Both the position numbers and the translations under genes were made by a program. Positions 54,571 to 63,403 of a stretch of 64,000 nt of DNA are shown here, piece after piece. The notes under the pieces were generated by a model that saw only the letters and a program-made list of their open reading frames with translations, had not been told where the DNA came from and ran no database searches. This stretch comes from JBLZUR01 sp048565625 (GTDB taxonomy: Bacteria; Pseudomonadota; Alphaproteobacteria; Sphingomonadales; Sphingomonadaceae): NCBI RefSeq assembly GCF_048565625.1, contig NZ_JBLZUR010000002.1, positions 434,001 to 498,000 of the forward strand. The letters are read 5' to 3'. How positions within the stretch are numbered: the stretch's first letter is position 1; every line of letters starts with the position of its first letter.

Positions 54571-54612
54571 GAAGCGGTCCTTCGGCTCATGCCGGAGGGC
54601 CGCTTCCTTTCT
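54571..54612 (+). terminator. Strong stem-loop, probable terminator behind parB
   Basis: GAAGCGGTCCTTCGGC (54571-54586), loop TCAT, GCCGGAGGGCCGCTTC (54591-54606), then CTTTCT. The 16-bp stem is complete with two G-T pairs. Placed 35 bases after the parB stop and 80 bases before ardC. Confidence 0.7.
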
Positions 54613-54691
54613 GGGAAGAGAGCGGAGGGGGCTCCGGGATCTCCGGCACTGACCGACGAGCCTGTCGGCAGGCCGCATCAGGAGATCCAAC

Positions 54692-55633
54692 ATGGCCTAT
54701 CGCAAGGGACAAAGCGGCGGATTGTCGCCCGCTACCCGTATCACCCAGGAAATCATCGCTCGTCTCGAAGCCGGGACCAAGCCGTGGATCAAGCCGTGGC
54801 GCGGCGTGCCGGTATCGCGGCCGTTGCGGGCTTGCGGCGTTCCATACCGCGGCATGAATGTGTTCTGGCTCTGGATGGTCGCCGACATGTGCGGCTACGG
54901 CTCACCGTTCTGGATGACCTACAACCAGGCAAAGGAGCTTGGGGCGCAGGTGCGCAAGGGCGAAAAGTCGACCATCGCCATCTTCTACAAGAGCTACACC
55001 AAGGAGGTCGAAGCCCCCGACACCGGGGAAAGGGCCGACGAACATCGCCGCGTGCTGAAGGCCTATCCGGTCTTCAACGCCGATCAGGTCGATGGTCTTC
55101 CCGAACGGTTCCATCCCGCCGCAACGCTGGAGGTTGTAGAGCCGGAAGGCCGCCAGGCCGAACTCGACACTTTCTTCGCGAGCATTCCGGCAGTGCTGCG
55201 TCACCAGGGCGATGAAGCCTATTATGAGCCGGTGGCCGATCGCGTGACGATGCCGCCCGCGCATCTCTTCTCCGGGTTCGATCACTATTATGCGACCCTT
55301 GCGCACGAGCTGTCGCATTGGACCGGCCACGCCAGCCGCCTGGACCGCGATCTCAAGAACCGTTTCGGCTCGGCCGCCTATGCCGCCGAGGAGCTCGTCG
55401 CCGAGCTATCGAGCGCCATGATCGGGGCCGAGCTTGGTCTTCCGGTTGCCCATCTCGATAGCCACGCGAGCTACATCGAGCACTGGCTCACGCTCCTTAA
55501 ACAAGATGATCGCGCCATCCTCACCGCCGCCGCCAAAGCCGAGGAAGCTTCAAGCCTTCTGCTCAAGCTCGGTGGGCGGATCACTGCCGATGACAGCGAC
55601 GAAGCGTCTCGCGACGCCGCGCTTGCCGCCTGA
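54692..55633 (+). CDS. ardC: Antirestriction protein ArdC
   Basis: 313 aa. N-terminal ssDNA-binding domain (ITQEIIARLEAGTKPWIKPW and CGVPYRGMNVFWLWM), then a zinc metalloprotease-like domain with HELSHWTGHASRL (H205-E206-x2-H209) and AEELVAELSSAMIGAELGLP. ArdC binds single-stranded DNA and protects incoming DNA from restriction. Its place in the leading part of the element near ssb is typical. Starts behind GGAGATCC. Confidence 0.92.
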   Translation: MAYRKGQSGGLSPATRITQEIIARLEAGTKPWIKPWRGVPVSRPLRACGVPYRGMNVFWLWMVADMCGYGSPFWMTYNQAKELGAQVRKGEKSTIAIFYKSYTKEVEAPDTGERADEHRRVLKAYPVFNADQVDGLPERFHPAATLEVVEPEGRQAELDTFFASIPAVLRHQGDEAYYEPVADRVTMPPAHLFSGFDHYYATLAHELSHWTGHASRLDRDLKNRFGSAAYAAEELVAELSSAMIGAELGLPVAHLDSHASYIEHWLTLLKQDDRAILTAAAKAEEASSLLLKLGGRITADDSDEASRDAALAA

Positions 55634-55644
55634 AGGAGGATGTC

Positions 55645-56067
55645 ATGGGCCGATCGGTCAGCTATCCCAGCGGGGCAATCGTCGCATTCACGGTGCTCAA
55701 TGTCGAGAACGATGACGACTGGGAATTCGAATATGAGTGGCTTCGCGAGGACCTGCGCGAGCGGGCAGGCAAAGCCTTTCCTTCCTTGGTCGCACACGAC
55801 GGCTGGCGAGGCCGTGAGGACCGCGTTCTCATGCGCAATGCCTATGCCGATTTCGGAGTGTCCGTATACGGTGGCCTCGTCGCGGTGTGGATCGCCGAAC
55901 GAGACGATGGCGCCTATTGGGACGCCGATTGGCGCACGGCCAGGTCTCCCCGGGCGCAGCGCTGGCTGTCCCAGATCGCCGCCCGCTTCGACGCCCTGTT
56001 CGGCGATTATGATTGCCTCGGGCACATGTCGAACGGTGAGGGCGTCTATGCAAAGCGGGTAAGCTGA
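55645..56067 (+). CDS. Hypothetical protein of the ICE, 140 aa
   Basis: Starts MGRSVSYPSGAIVAFTVLNV; acidic, tryptophan-rich, soluble, with DWEFEYEWLREDLRERAGKA and YGGLVAVWIAERDDGAYWDA. No motif I can name. Located 11 bases behind ardC and transcribed with it, with GGAGG upstream of ATG 55645. Confidence 0.72.
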   Translation: MGRSVSYPSGAIVAFTVLNVENDDDWEFEYEWLREDLRERAGKAFPSLVAHDGWRGREDRVLMRNAYADFGVSVYGGLVAVWIAERDDGAYWDADWRTARSPRAQRWLSQIAARFDALFGDYDCLGHMSNGEGVYAKRVS

Positions 56068-56369
56068 GCGCGAAAGTCGCAGGTCGTGCTGAGCTCGCTG
56101 GCTTTGTCCCTTCTGGCGAACCTGTCTCGACGCCCATGGCCTGTAGCCATGCGAGAGAGGCCCTGGGCCAGCCGTCAGTCTCCGCAACCCGGCTTGCGCA
56201 GGCCCGTGTTGGCCCGGCCCTTTGGGCCATGGGCCTGCCCGCGCCAGCCTGCCCAAGCGGGTTTCCCCTGTCGGGTGCGGATCCTGCCTCAAGCTGGCCC
56301 TGACGGGCTCTCGCCGGCGCAGCCATGAGCGGGTGCGTCAGCCTCACGCCAGTCAGGAGGACAACACCC
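56068..56369 (+). other. GC-rich hairpin-dense leader before the DUF2493 gene
   Basis: 302 bases without a gene. It contains many GGCC/GCCC blocks and short hairpins, for example CATGGC-CTGTA-GCCATG near 56139-56155 and GGCCC...GGGCC near 56210-56235. It ends in GTCAGGAGG before ATG 56370. A structured untranslated leader or an attenuator is possible; nothing more specific is seen. Confidence 0.4.
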
Positions 56370-57323
56370 ATGCACGCATCATTTACCGACCAACTCGCCG
56401 GGCTCGATCTTTCCGGCTTCTCGATCGGACCTGCCCCCGTTTCCACCAACGATTTCCCGGTTCGCGAAGCTGTCGTCCAGACCCTTGAAGCGATCTGGTC
56501 CGATCTTTTTGCCATGGTTTCCGGGACTGCGCTCGAGGCCGACGCCGAGGACCTCGGCTGGGCCTTCGTCAACATCTTCCACCGTTCCGCGACCCGCAAA
56601 TCGGCTACCGTGGACCGCGCAACCGACGAAGTCCGCGCGCTCATTGCCACAGCCGATGGATCCGAGATTCACACGCACGAACTCGAGACCCAGGTCGAGC
56701 GTGCGCAATGCGCCGAAGGGGCCATGCTCGCCCTTGAGGAAATGCGCGAAGTGGCGGCCACTCTCTATCTCAACGAATTCGGCTCGTCCTGGAAACCCGT
56801 ATCGAGTTCGCGCTTCAATCACAGCGTTATGCTCACTTCCGCGCTCGTCGAAGGCCGTGACTTCGTCCGTGCCCGTTCCGAAGCCAAACGCCGCGCCGCA
56901 ATGCCCGAAGGCACGCCTGTTATCTTTGCCGGTGGCCGCACGCGCCATCCCAGCGAGCAGGACGCACTCACATTTGCCAACAATGTCTGGGCGACCCTGG
57001 ACAAGGTGCATGACCGGGTTCCCGACATGGTTCTCGTCCACGGTGGCGATACCAAGGGCGTCGACCGCCTGGCATCGTCGTGGGCCGAACGGCGCAGCGT
57101 CCCGCAAATCAGCTTCTCACTCGACATGCGGCTCGGAGCCCGTGCCGGCTTTAAGCGCAACGAGCGGATGCTCTCGCTCGACCCGCGCTATGTCGTTGCC
57201 TTCCCTGGCAATGGCGTCCTCGAACGCCTGGTGATCGAGGCCAAGGCCCGGCGGATCACGGTCGTCGATCGCCGCGGTCCGCTCGGCACCAGCCCCAAGG
57301 CGCATCTCCCTTCGCCCGGTTGA
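56370..57323 (+). CDS. DUF2493 (SLOG-like) protein
   Basis: 317 aa. The C-terminal domain (about 190-305) is DUF2493 with PVIFAGGRTRHPSEQDALTF, DMVLVHGGDTKGVDRLASSW and AGFKRNERMLSLDPRYVVAF, a Rossmann-like SLOG fold that may bind nucleotides or NAD-type ligands. N-terminal half is helical and seems specific to ICEs. Role in conjugation unknown. ATG 56370 has AGGAGG upstream. Confidence 0.85.
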   Translation: MHASFTDQLAGLDLSGFSIGPAPVSTNDFPVREAVVQTLEAIWSDLFAMVSGTALEADAEDLGWAFVNIFHRSATRKSATVDRATDEVRALIATADGSEIHTHELETQVERAQCAEGAMLALEEMREVAATLYLNEFGSSWKPVSSSRFNHSVMLTSALVEGRDFVRARSEAKRRAAMPEGTPVIFAGGRTRHPSEQDALTFANNVWATLDKVHDRVPDMVLVHGGDTKGVDRLASSWAERRSVPQISFSLDMRLGARAGFKRNERMLSLDPRYVVAFPGNGVLERLVIEAKARRITVVDRRGPLGTSPKAHLPSPG

Positions 57324-57450
57324 TGGCCGATCGGCCTTTGCGCCAGCGCCGGATTGGCGCTGGCGTTGCCGGGACAGAGGAGAGGCGTGCGCCTGCGTGG
57401 ATGGAGGCAGGCGGATGGTCCGTCCGACCCCATCACTGGAGGAACTTCCC

Positions 57451-57897
57451 ATGGTCGATATGTCCCAGGCGCTGGCTGATTTCGAGCGGGCCCGCGCCGA
57501 AAGCCGTGTGCGCGTCACCACCAAAATCGATCGGCTGAAGCACGCCGTGCTCGCGCCTTTGCGCGAGCTTGGCATTACCTCGGTCGAAATCGCCTTCGAC
57601 GGCTACGGCGACAGTGGCGCAGTCGAACGCATCTTCTCTTATGATGCCGAAAACCAGGAATCCGAACTCCCCGAGGAGGCGGTGGTTTTGCTTGAAGGCG
57701 ACGGTACGGCCCGAGAAACATCACTGCGCAGCGCGCTCGAAGAGCTCACCTATGCCGCGCTCGAACTCCACCATCCCGGCTGGGAAAACAATGACGGTGC
57801 GGGCGGCGCACTCGAAATCGACGTGGCGCAGGGCAGTTTCATGCTCGACTGCAAGCTTCGCTACACCGCCTACGATGACCATTACGACGAGCTGTGA
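57451..57897 (+). CDS. DUF6878-type hypothetical protein
   Basis: 148 aa. The core has GITSVEIAFDGYGDSGAVER, LRSALEELTYAALELHHPGW and ENNDGAGGALEIDVAQGSFM ending in LRYTAYDDHYDEL, which matches my memory of DUF6878. Soluble, acidic. No function known. Ribosome site GGAGG at 57438-57442. 10 bases before the next gene. Confidence 0.78.
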   Translation: MVDMSQALADFERARAESRVRVTTKIDRLKHAVLAPLRELGITSVEIAFDGYGDSGAVERIFSYDAENQESELPEEAVVLLEGDGTARETSLRSALEELTYAALELHHPGWENNDGAGGALEIDVAQGSFMLDCKLRYTAYDDHYDEL

Positions 57898-57907
57898 GGA
57901 GGAGGCG

Positions 57908-58336
57908 ATGGCGCATTGCTATTTTCACGCCCTCTCTTCGGTCCGGAAATGGGGCGGAGTGGTCGAGGACTATCTCCCGCTCCATCAATGGTTCGACCAG
58001 TCAAAGGCGATCCTGGCGGATCCCCGGCATCGCGCGCTGCGGCACCATGCCGAGGGTATATTCATGCTCGAAACGCTGTTCGGTGCGGCCATCGTCAATG
58101 CCGATGGGCGACCCGTTCCGGTGCGCCTTGTGGGCGAGCAGCACGTCCGCGAGGACCTGGGCTCGATCCCCTCCTTTGCCGATTGGGCACGCCTCATTAC
58201 GCCGCAGGCCTGGATGCTGCGAGGGCACCGTCTGGACGAGGCCGTTGCGGCGGCGAAAGACCATGCTGCTCCTGGCGCTGCGCTGTCGGCCGGGGGCTTG
58301 CCAGCAGCGGGCGGGGCGGTCCGTCTCGAAATCTGA
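57908..58336 (+). CDS. DUF6915-type hypothetical protein
   Basis: 142 aa. HCYFHALSSVRKWGGVVEDY, LPLHQWFDQSKAILADPRHR, ALRHHAEGIFMLETLFG and VPVRLVGEQHVREDLGSIPS form a His-rich, conserved single domain found on plasmids and ICEs. The His and Asp clusters suggest metal binding, but the function is unknown. GAGGAGGAGG before ATG 57908. Confidence 0.8.
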   Translation: MAHCYFHALSSVRKWGGVVEDYLPLHQWFDQSKAILADPRHRALRHHAEGIFMLETLFGAAIVNADGRPVPVRLVGEQHVREDLGSIPSFADWARLITPQAWMLRGHRLDEAVAAAKDHAAPGAALSAGGLPAAGGAVRLEI

Positions 58337-58637
58337 GGCTGACCCCCTGGTGGATTCGCTGGAGCAGTGCGACCCGGCCGATCGGAACACGAACGAGGGC
58401 AGGGCACATCTGCTCAAGGCATCGGGCGCAACCCGGCTTCCATGCAAACCTGTCCCTGAAGCAACCCCCGTCGAGACGCGCAACCCGGATCGGGTCCGGC
58501 CGAGTTGCCGGGCTACGCCCGGCTGCCCGCACCACCCGAACCAGTTCCGGGTTCCCCTCCGGTGCGCTTCGCCGTGGGCCGCTTCTGCTCGGGTTTGCAG
58601 CCGGGATGGACCCGGATGCTCGATCAGGAGAAGACCC
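58337..58637 (+). other. GC-rich hairpin-dense leader before ssb
   Basis: 301 bases, no gene. CCGGGC-TAC-GCCCGG near 58510-58524 is one clear small hairpin; others are GGATCGGGTCCGG-type blocks. It ends in ATCAGGAG before ATG 58638. It looks like the leader before DUF2493 in base make-up and last eight bases. Confidence 0.4.
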
Positions 58638-59027
58638 ATGACCAATCTCGTTATCCTCGTCGGCCGCATCGCTCGCGACCCCGAAACCCGCACCACGCAA
58701 GGTGGAACCAGCATCACCTCGATCTCGGTCGTCACCGACCGGCCCGCCCGCAAGGACGGCAAGACCTACAAGGACGAAAACGGCTACACCGCCAAGGAAA
58801 GCGAATTCCACCGCGTCACCTGCTTCAACGGCCTCGGCGAGAACGTCGCCAAGTACTGCACCAAGGGCCAGCTCGTGACGGTCGAAGGGCGCATCCACTA
58901 CACGCAGTGGGAAGATCAGAGCGGCACCAAGCGCTACGGCTGCGAGATCATCGCCGACAAGGTGGACTTCCTCACCAAGGGTCGCACATCGAGCAACGAC
59001 GGTGCGCCCGACATCGACGAGGACTGA
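58638..59027 (+). CDS. ssb: Single-stranded DNA-binding protein
   Basis: 129 aa. OB fold with MTNLVILVGRIARDPETRTT, ESEFHRVTCFNGLGENVAKY and VTVEGRIHYTQWEDQSG, and the acidic tail DIDED used to recruit partners. Shorter than chromosomal SSB (about 170 aa) and typical of mobile elements, where it coats the transferred strand. Strong terminator at 59044. Confidence 0.95.
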   Translation: MTNLVILVGRIARDPETRTTQGGTSITSISVVTDRPARKDGKTYKDENGYTAKESEFHRVTCFNGLGENVAKYCTKGQLVTVEGRIHYTQWEDQSGTKRYGCEIIADKVDFLTKGRTSSNDGAPDIDED

Positions 59028-59043
59028 GCGACCGTCCCCTATG

Positions 59044-59086
59044 AAAAGGCCCCGGTGGCACGCGCCGTCGGGGCCTTTTCTTTTGC
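59044..59086 (+). terminator. Rho-independent terminator behind ssb
   Basis: AAAAGGCCCC (59044-59053), 16-base loop, GGGGCCTTTT (59070-59079), then CTTTTGC. 16 bases after the ssb stop. Inner bases GGTGGC/GCCGTC may extend the stem. Confidence 0.8.
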
Positions 59087-59143
59087 TTCCCGGCGTGGGC
59101 GGCGGGGCGGGGCATCGAGCCCGCGCCCACCGCCAGAGAGTGT

Positions 59144-59374
59144 TCAGGCGGGGGAGAGCCGCTTGAGAGCGTCCTCGATCCCGATTGCGAGCGATGCGCG
59201 GATAAGCTGCTTAAGCTCTGCCGGTTCGATCGTCTCGGCGCCGCATTCGACGAGAACCTTGCCCAATTCGCCGGCCGCTTCGTCGCGGAGCCTGGCTTCC
59301 TGGGCATCGAGTTCGTCGCGCTGCTCGCGCAGCTTTTTGAGCGCGTTTCGTGCGCTCGGTTTGGACCTGGCCAT
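59144..59374 (-). CDS. Small helical hypothetical protein (DUF6437-like)
   Basis: 76 aa: MARSKPSARNALKKLREQRD, ELDAQEARLRDEAAGELGKV, LVECGAETIEPAELKQLIRA. An amphipathic coiled coil with a basic start, resembling mobilisation-associated small proteins. Transcribed opposite to ssb. Function unknown. Confidence 0.7.
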   Translation of the reverse strand: MARSKPSARNALKKLREQRDELDAQEARLRDEAAGELGKVLVECGAETIEPAELKQLIRASLAIGIEDALKRLSPA

Positions 59375-59696
59375 GTGATGTTCCTTTCGCTGGCCGTTGG
59401 TCCCCTCCGCAAGCGATAATGGCAGCTCACCCGCATGTAGGAAAACGGTTTTTGGCGCGAATGGCGGCGCTTCCACCAAGCGTTGGAGAGGTCTCTCTCG
59501 CAGAAAGACCAAGTGTGATGCGGGCTTTGGGGCCGCGTCAAGGACGATGGGGCCCCACCATTTTTGCCGGGCAAGCCCGGAAAAAATCGTTTCCCCCATC
59601 GCCGCTTCGCGGCCGCGTTCCGCGGTCCCTGACCCGGCCCGTCACCCGCCTCTCGCAGCTCCTGATGCGACGCATCGAACATCAGGAGGAAAGATC
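59375..59696. other. Gene-free stretch, no supported gene
   Basis: 322 bases between a minus-strand gene and a plus-strand gene. A near-perfect palindrome TTTTTG-CCGGGC-AA-GCCCGG-AAAAAA lies at 59561-59586 but its T-runs are on the wrong side for a terminator. The end holds ATCAGGAGGA before ATG 59697. Confidence 0.45.
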
Positions 59697-59933
59697 ATGT
59701 ACGCTTCATCGAATATCGCGCAGGGCACGTTCCAGGCAGACCAGGCGGCATTCGTTGCCGCGCTCGACAAGGCGCACGCCAGGTCCTTTCACAGCTACTT
59801 CACGCAATTTGTTCTGACCGACGATGAGGCTGGCTATATCGCGGTCGACGAGGGCGATTACGGGGCGCTGCCCAAGGCCATGTTGGACAGGGTCATCAAC
59901 ACCGTGCCGGGTAAGCTCAACGATGAGTTCTGA
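59697..59933 (+). CDS. Small hypothetical protein, 78 aa
   Basis: MYASSNIAQGTFQADQAAFV, AALDKAHARSFHSYFTQFVL and TDDEAGYIAVDEGDYGALPK; acidic, soluble. Strong ribosome site AGGAGGA and a clear terminator right after support a real gene. I do not recognise a domain. Confidence 0.7.
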   Translation: MYASSNIAQGTFQADQAAFVAALDKAHARSFHSYFTQFVLTDDEAGYIAVDEGDYGALPKAMLDRVINTVPGKLNDEF

Positions 59934-59942
59934 AACCGCCGT

Positions 59943-59980
59943 AAGGAGGAAGTCCGTTCAGGGCTTCCTCCTTTCTTTTT
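59943..59980 (+). terminator. Rho-independent terminator
   Basis: AAGGAGGAAGTCC (59943-59955), loop GTTCA, GGGCTTCCTCCTT (59961-59973), then TCTTTTT. Thirteen pairs with one G-T. Nine bases after the small gene's stop. Confidence 0.85.
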
Positions 59981-60037
59981 GCTCGGCTCCCGATTCTTGG
60001 TGACCCGGATGATGCTGGTCGAGCGCGCCAAACGGCG

Positions 60038-60238
60038 TCAGTCGTCGACGCTTGGGGCGTCGAACTCCTCAAGGCGGTCGGGCATGTCGAGCACCTTCAT
60101 GGCCGCTGCGGAAATCGCCTCCGCTTTCGTCGGGAAGGCCTCTGCCGAGCTGATCGAAACGCCGTTCGAATAGGTCACCGTCGCCTGGAAACCGTTGCCC
60201 TTGCGCGTCGCGCTCAGCGTCACGTTCGTCATCGCCAT
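60038..60238 (-). CDS. Small hypothetical protein, 66 aa
   Basis: MAMTNVTLSATRKGNGFQAT, VTYSNGVSISSAEAFPTKAE and AISAAAMKVLDMPDRLEEF. Beta strands followed by one helix; soluble. No named domain. The longer frame upstream is not needed because ATG 60238 begins the compact fold. Confidence 0.6.
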   Translation of the reverse strand: MAMTNVTLSATRKGNGFQATVTYSNGVSISSAEAFPTKAEAISAAAMKVLDMPDRLEEFDAPSVDD

Positions 60239-60673
60239 GCTCCCGGATGGGGGTGCCCACGATGCTCTTATGCCCGGGGCGTTCACGCTTGGCCTATAGC
60301 AGAAACCGCGCTCCAGCGGCACTGTCCTTGCTCCACCAGATGGGAACTTCAAGACCGCCGATCCTGTTCAGGGCAAGGCACTGGAACCCACCTTTGAAGC
60401 TGGGGACAGGGGAGCACACCGTACGCGACAAATCGCATTCGGAGGGAGGTTAAAAGGCACGGAAAATCAGTTAGTTGAGGGTATTCTTGCGAAATGGCAG
60501 CTTCTCAATCAGAAATGAATGGGCCTGCATCTGCCAATCATATTCGAATGAACAGGGCTCGAAACGGCGCAATTCCGCGCTCCACTATGTTCTTGACATG
60601 TTCTCGTTTCTGATTTAGACAAGCCAGGCCTTTCGCAGTGCGTTCCGGGCTCCTGACCACAAGGAGTCCGTGC
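60239..60673. other. 435-base non-coding region before the mobilisation genes, candidate oriT
   Basis: No gene; the right part (60440-60620) is distinctly AT-richer than the backbone. It holds TGGCAG...CTGCCA (about 60496-60539), and AATCAGAAA (near 60509) with TTTCTGATT (near 60607), both inverted repeats. It lies directly upstream of a ribbon-helix-helix protein, coupling protein and MobF relaxase, where oriT is commonly found. The nick site itself is not identified. Confidence 0.4.
60593..60621 (+). promoter_or_regulatory. Candidate promoter of the mobilisation operon
   Basis: TTGACA at 60593-60598, 17 bases, TAGACA at 60616-60621. The -35 is consensus, the -10 is weak. 52 bases before ATG 60674. 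Confidence 0.4.
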
Positions 60674-61000
60674 ATGACACGGCCAAAATCTCTCCAGGTT
60701 CATGTTTCCCTCGACCTCGCCGAGCGGGTTCGCGCTGCCGCCAGGCGGCGGGATATCAGCGTCAGCGAATGGATCAGATCGCTCCTGTCGCGGGCCTGCG
60801 ATGACGACGATCTCGCCTCCAGGCTCGAGACTTCGATGGAGCGCGTCAGCCGTCAATCCGTCTTTGTGATGGTCGGCGTCGATGCGCTTCTCGCCGGGCA
60901 TGCCGACCATGGCCTGCGTGAGCGAGCCCATCAGGCCTATGCCCGCAAATGCAAGGAGCTGGGACTCTCCGCCAACGCTGGTGAGGGAGGCCAGGCATGA
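60674..61000 (+). CDS. Ribbon-helix-helix mobilisation accessory protein
   Basis: 108 aa. SLQVHVSLDLAERVRAAARR is a beta strand plus helix of the Arc/CopG type, then RDISVSEWIRSLLSRACDDD. The rest is a helical dimer/partner part. Such proteins bind oriT and help the relaxase. AAGGAG before ATG 60674; the stop overlaps the coupling-protein start (ATGA). Confidence 0.8.
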   Translation: MTRPKSLQVHVSLDLAERVRAAARRRDISVSEWIRSLLSRACDDDDLASRLETSMERVSRQSVFVMVGVDALLAGHADHGLRERAHQAYARKCKELGLSANAGEGGQA

Positions 61001-63366
61001 AACGCAACCTCGTCAATTTCACGCGCGGCAGCCAGCTTCTCGGGCATTTCAGCTTCATGTTTGCAGCTGGTCTGAAGGGACCGCTGATCATTGCTGCTCT
61101 GGGCATCTCAGGTGCGAGTTGGTGGACCATCTCGTCGGGCCTGACCGATCACGAGGTCTACCTCGTCTGGATGCGGATCTACGCTGCCATCTACGGCTTC
61201 ATGGAGTTCGATTCCACCAAGCAGGTCGCAGTTGAAACGGCTTTCGGCGGGACCGTCCAGCTCCCCATCATCATGCTCGATGCCTACCCGCCAGTGGTGC
61301 GCGCCTCGGACCATCTGATCGATTTACTGGGCCATGCCCTTATGCGATCGGCGCTGCTCCTCGTCCCGGCTTTTATACTCTTCTACTGGTTCGCGGCGCG
61401 GTTCGGCAGCCGCTCCAAGGAACGCAAGCACGAGCGCGGGGCCATGCTCGTCACGCTTCCCGAACTGGTCGAGGAATTGCGCGGCCACAACCAGCGCGAG
61501 CGAGCCCGCGAGCTGTCCACCGCCATGGGTTGGAAATGGCGTCTGTGCTCACCCAGGGAGATCGCTGCGGCATTCCCCTATCGCCCCTCGCATCTCGCAA
61601 CCGTCGTCTATCCCTGGCGGCTCGAGCAGAGCCATGCCATGCTCATCGGTACGACCGGTATGGGCAAGACGGTCGCCATCTCGGACATGATTGCCGAAGC
61701 CCGGGCCAAGGGACAGCGCTGCGTCGTTTTCGATCTGACCGGCGCCTTCATCGAGCATTTCTACCAAGGGGACCGGGACATCATCCTGAACCCGCTCGAT
61801 GCGCGATGCCCCCAATGGAGCCTCTTCGACGAATGCCGCGCCGAAGGTGATTTCTGGGCCGCAGCCGAAGCCCTCGTACCCCATGACGGGGGCGGGGAAG
61901 CGCAGTTCTGGGTCATCGCGGCGCGTGCGCTCTTCGTCGAATTCTGCCTCAAGCTCGTCGCAGAGGGCAGGGGCACGAACGAGGCGCTCGCCCGCGAACT
62001 GATGACCGCGGACCTGTCCCGGGTTCACGCCATGATGCGCGGAACGATCGCCGATCCGCTGACCGCTCCCGAAGCCGCCCGCATGGCGGAATCGATCCGC
62101 GCGGTGTTCAACGTCAACGCCAAGGCGCTGAAACTCCTGCCCACCTCAGGAAAACGCTTCTCGGTTCGTGAGTGGATCGAGGAAGGCACGCATGATGGGA
62201 CGGGCAAAGGCTCGATGGTGTTCATATCCGCGCGCTATGTGGACATGAGCGTCTGCGCACAGTTGCTCACGCTCTGGCTCGATACGGCGATGAACACGCT
62301 GATGACCACGCCGCGCACGCAGGATCTCAAATTCTGGTTCTTTCTCGACGAACTGGGGGCACTGCATCGCCTCCCCGCGCTCGAGAAGGGCCTGCAGACC
62401 GCGCGCAATTTCGGCGGTGCGATCGTCACCGGCATTCACGCCTATGCCAAGCTCAAGGAGGTCTATGGCGAGAACATGGCGATGACGCTGTCATCGCTCG
62501 CCCGGACCAAGCTCATCCTGGGAACGGCGGACCGCGACACGGCGACCTGGTGTTCGGACTTTATCGGCCACCGTCAGGTCCGCGACATGGAAGAAGGGTA
62601 TACCTACGGCTACAACAACGCTCGCGATGCGGTCAGCCTGACGCCGCGCAAGCACATCGAGCCGCTGCTCCTGCCCGACCAGTTGATGAACCTTCCCAAG
62701 CTTACCGGGTACGTCAAGTTTCCCGATGGCTTCCCGGCGGCGCCTGTCAGGCTGAAGCCGGTGAACCGGGTGAAAGTCGCCGAAACCTTCATTGGGCGGG
62801 CCAAGGACCGGCCTGCGATCATACGGCAAAACGACAAAGGCGAGGAAAGTGCTGGTGCCGGCCATCCGCCGGCGACACCGAGCGATCATCCATCCTCGAA
62901 CGATGACGGCGCAGGCAAGCCCGTGGTTCCCAAACAGGGTAGATTGCCGCTCGAACCGGAACCGGCGAGCGATGCAATAGAGCCGCCGCAGCCGCCCGCA
63001 AAGCACGCCCGCAATCAGGGCTTGAGCAGCACCGAAAAGGTGGCAGGTAAGCCGCGGCGTTCAGCGAAACCGGCCCCGGAGCAACGCGAGGCCGGGGAGC
63101 GAAATGCCCGGCCGACGCCGCCCAAGGGCCTCGCCTTGCGCAAGGGTGCGGCACCCGAGGAAAGCGATCCAGCCAAAGATGGGAAGGATGGCCGCCGTAG
63201 CGACGCGCCGCGGGCGGAGCCGCCGCCCGACAAGCAGCACACCGCCGATCAGACCACGCAACGGCAGCGTGATACCGATGCACGCAAGCTGATGATCGAC
63301 GACGGCGTTCCCGAGCAGGAGCAACCATCCCGCGACGAGCCGGATCTGGGCGATTTTGAACCCTGA
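60997..63366 (+). CDS. traD: Type IV coupling protein, TraD/VirD4-like
   Basis: 789 aa. Two N-terminal membrane helices (about 15-40 and 107-135), a small periplasmic loop, then the ATPase: Walker A GTTGMGKT (218-225) and Walker B FWFFLDELGALHRLPALEKG (D451-E452), with ARTKLILGTADRDTATWCSD. The C-terminal 190 residues are Pro/Lys/Glu-rich and disordered, a docking tail. It passes the relaxase-DNA complex to the secretion channel. Overlaps the ribbon-helix-helix gene and precedes the relaxase gene by 37 bases. Confidence 0.93.
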   Translation: MKRNLVNFTRGSQLLGHFSFMFAAGLKGPLIIAALGISGASWWTISSGLTDHEVYLVWMRIYAAIYGFMEFDSTKQVAVETAFGGTVQLPIIMLDAYPPVVRASDHLIDLLGHALMRSALLLVPAFILFYWFAARFGSRSKERKHERGAMLVTLPELVEELRGHNQRERARELSTAMGWKWRLCSPREIAAAFPYRPSHLATVVYPWRLEQSHAMLIGTTGMGKTVAISDMIAEARAKGQRCVVFDLTGAFIEHFYQGDRDIILNPLDARCPQWSLFDECRAEGDFWAAAEALVPHDGGGEAQFWVIAARALFVEFCLKLVAEGRGTNEALARELMTADLSRVHAMMRGTIADPLTAPEAARMAESIRAVFNVNAKALKLLPTSGKRFSVREWIEEGTHDGTGKGSMVFISARYVDMSVCAQLLTLWLDTAMNTLMTTPRTQDLKFWFFLDELGALHRLPALEKGLQTARNFGGAIVTGIHAYAKLKEVYGENMAMTLSSLARTKLILGTADRDTATWCSDFIGHRQVRDMEEGYTYGYNNARDAVSLTPRKHIEPLLLPDQLMNLPKLTGYVKFPDGFPAAPVRLKPVNRVKVAETFIGRAKDRPAIIRQNDKGEESAGAGHPPATPSDHPSSNDDGAGKPVVPKQGRLPLEPEPASDAIEPPQPPAKHARNQGLSSTEKVAGKPRRSAKPAPEQREAGERNARPTPPKGLALRKGAAPEESDPAKDGKDGRRSDAPRAEPPPDKQHTADQTTQRQRDTDARKLMIDDGVPEQEQPSRDEPDLGDFEP

Positions 63367-63403
63367 TGCTGGTGGCAGACGCAGTTTGGCGAGGTGACAA
63401 GCC

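Noticed and set aside
59561..59586. Palindrome TTTTTG-CCGGGC-AA-GCCCGG-AAAAAA as a terminator
   Set aside because: On both strands the T-run precedes the stem rather than following it, so it does not fit a Rho-independent terminator.
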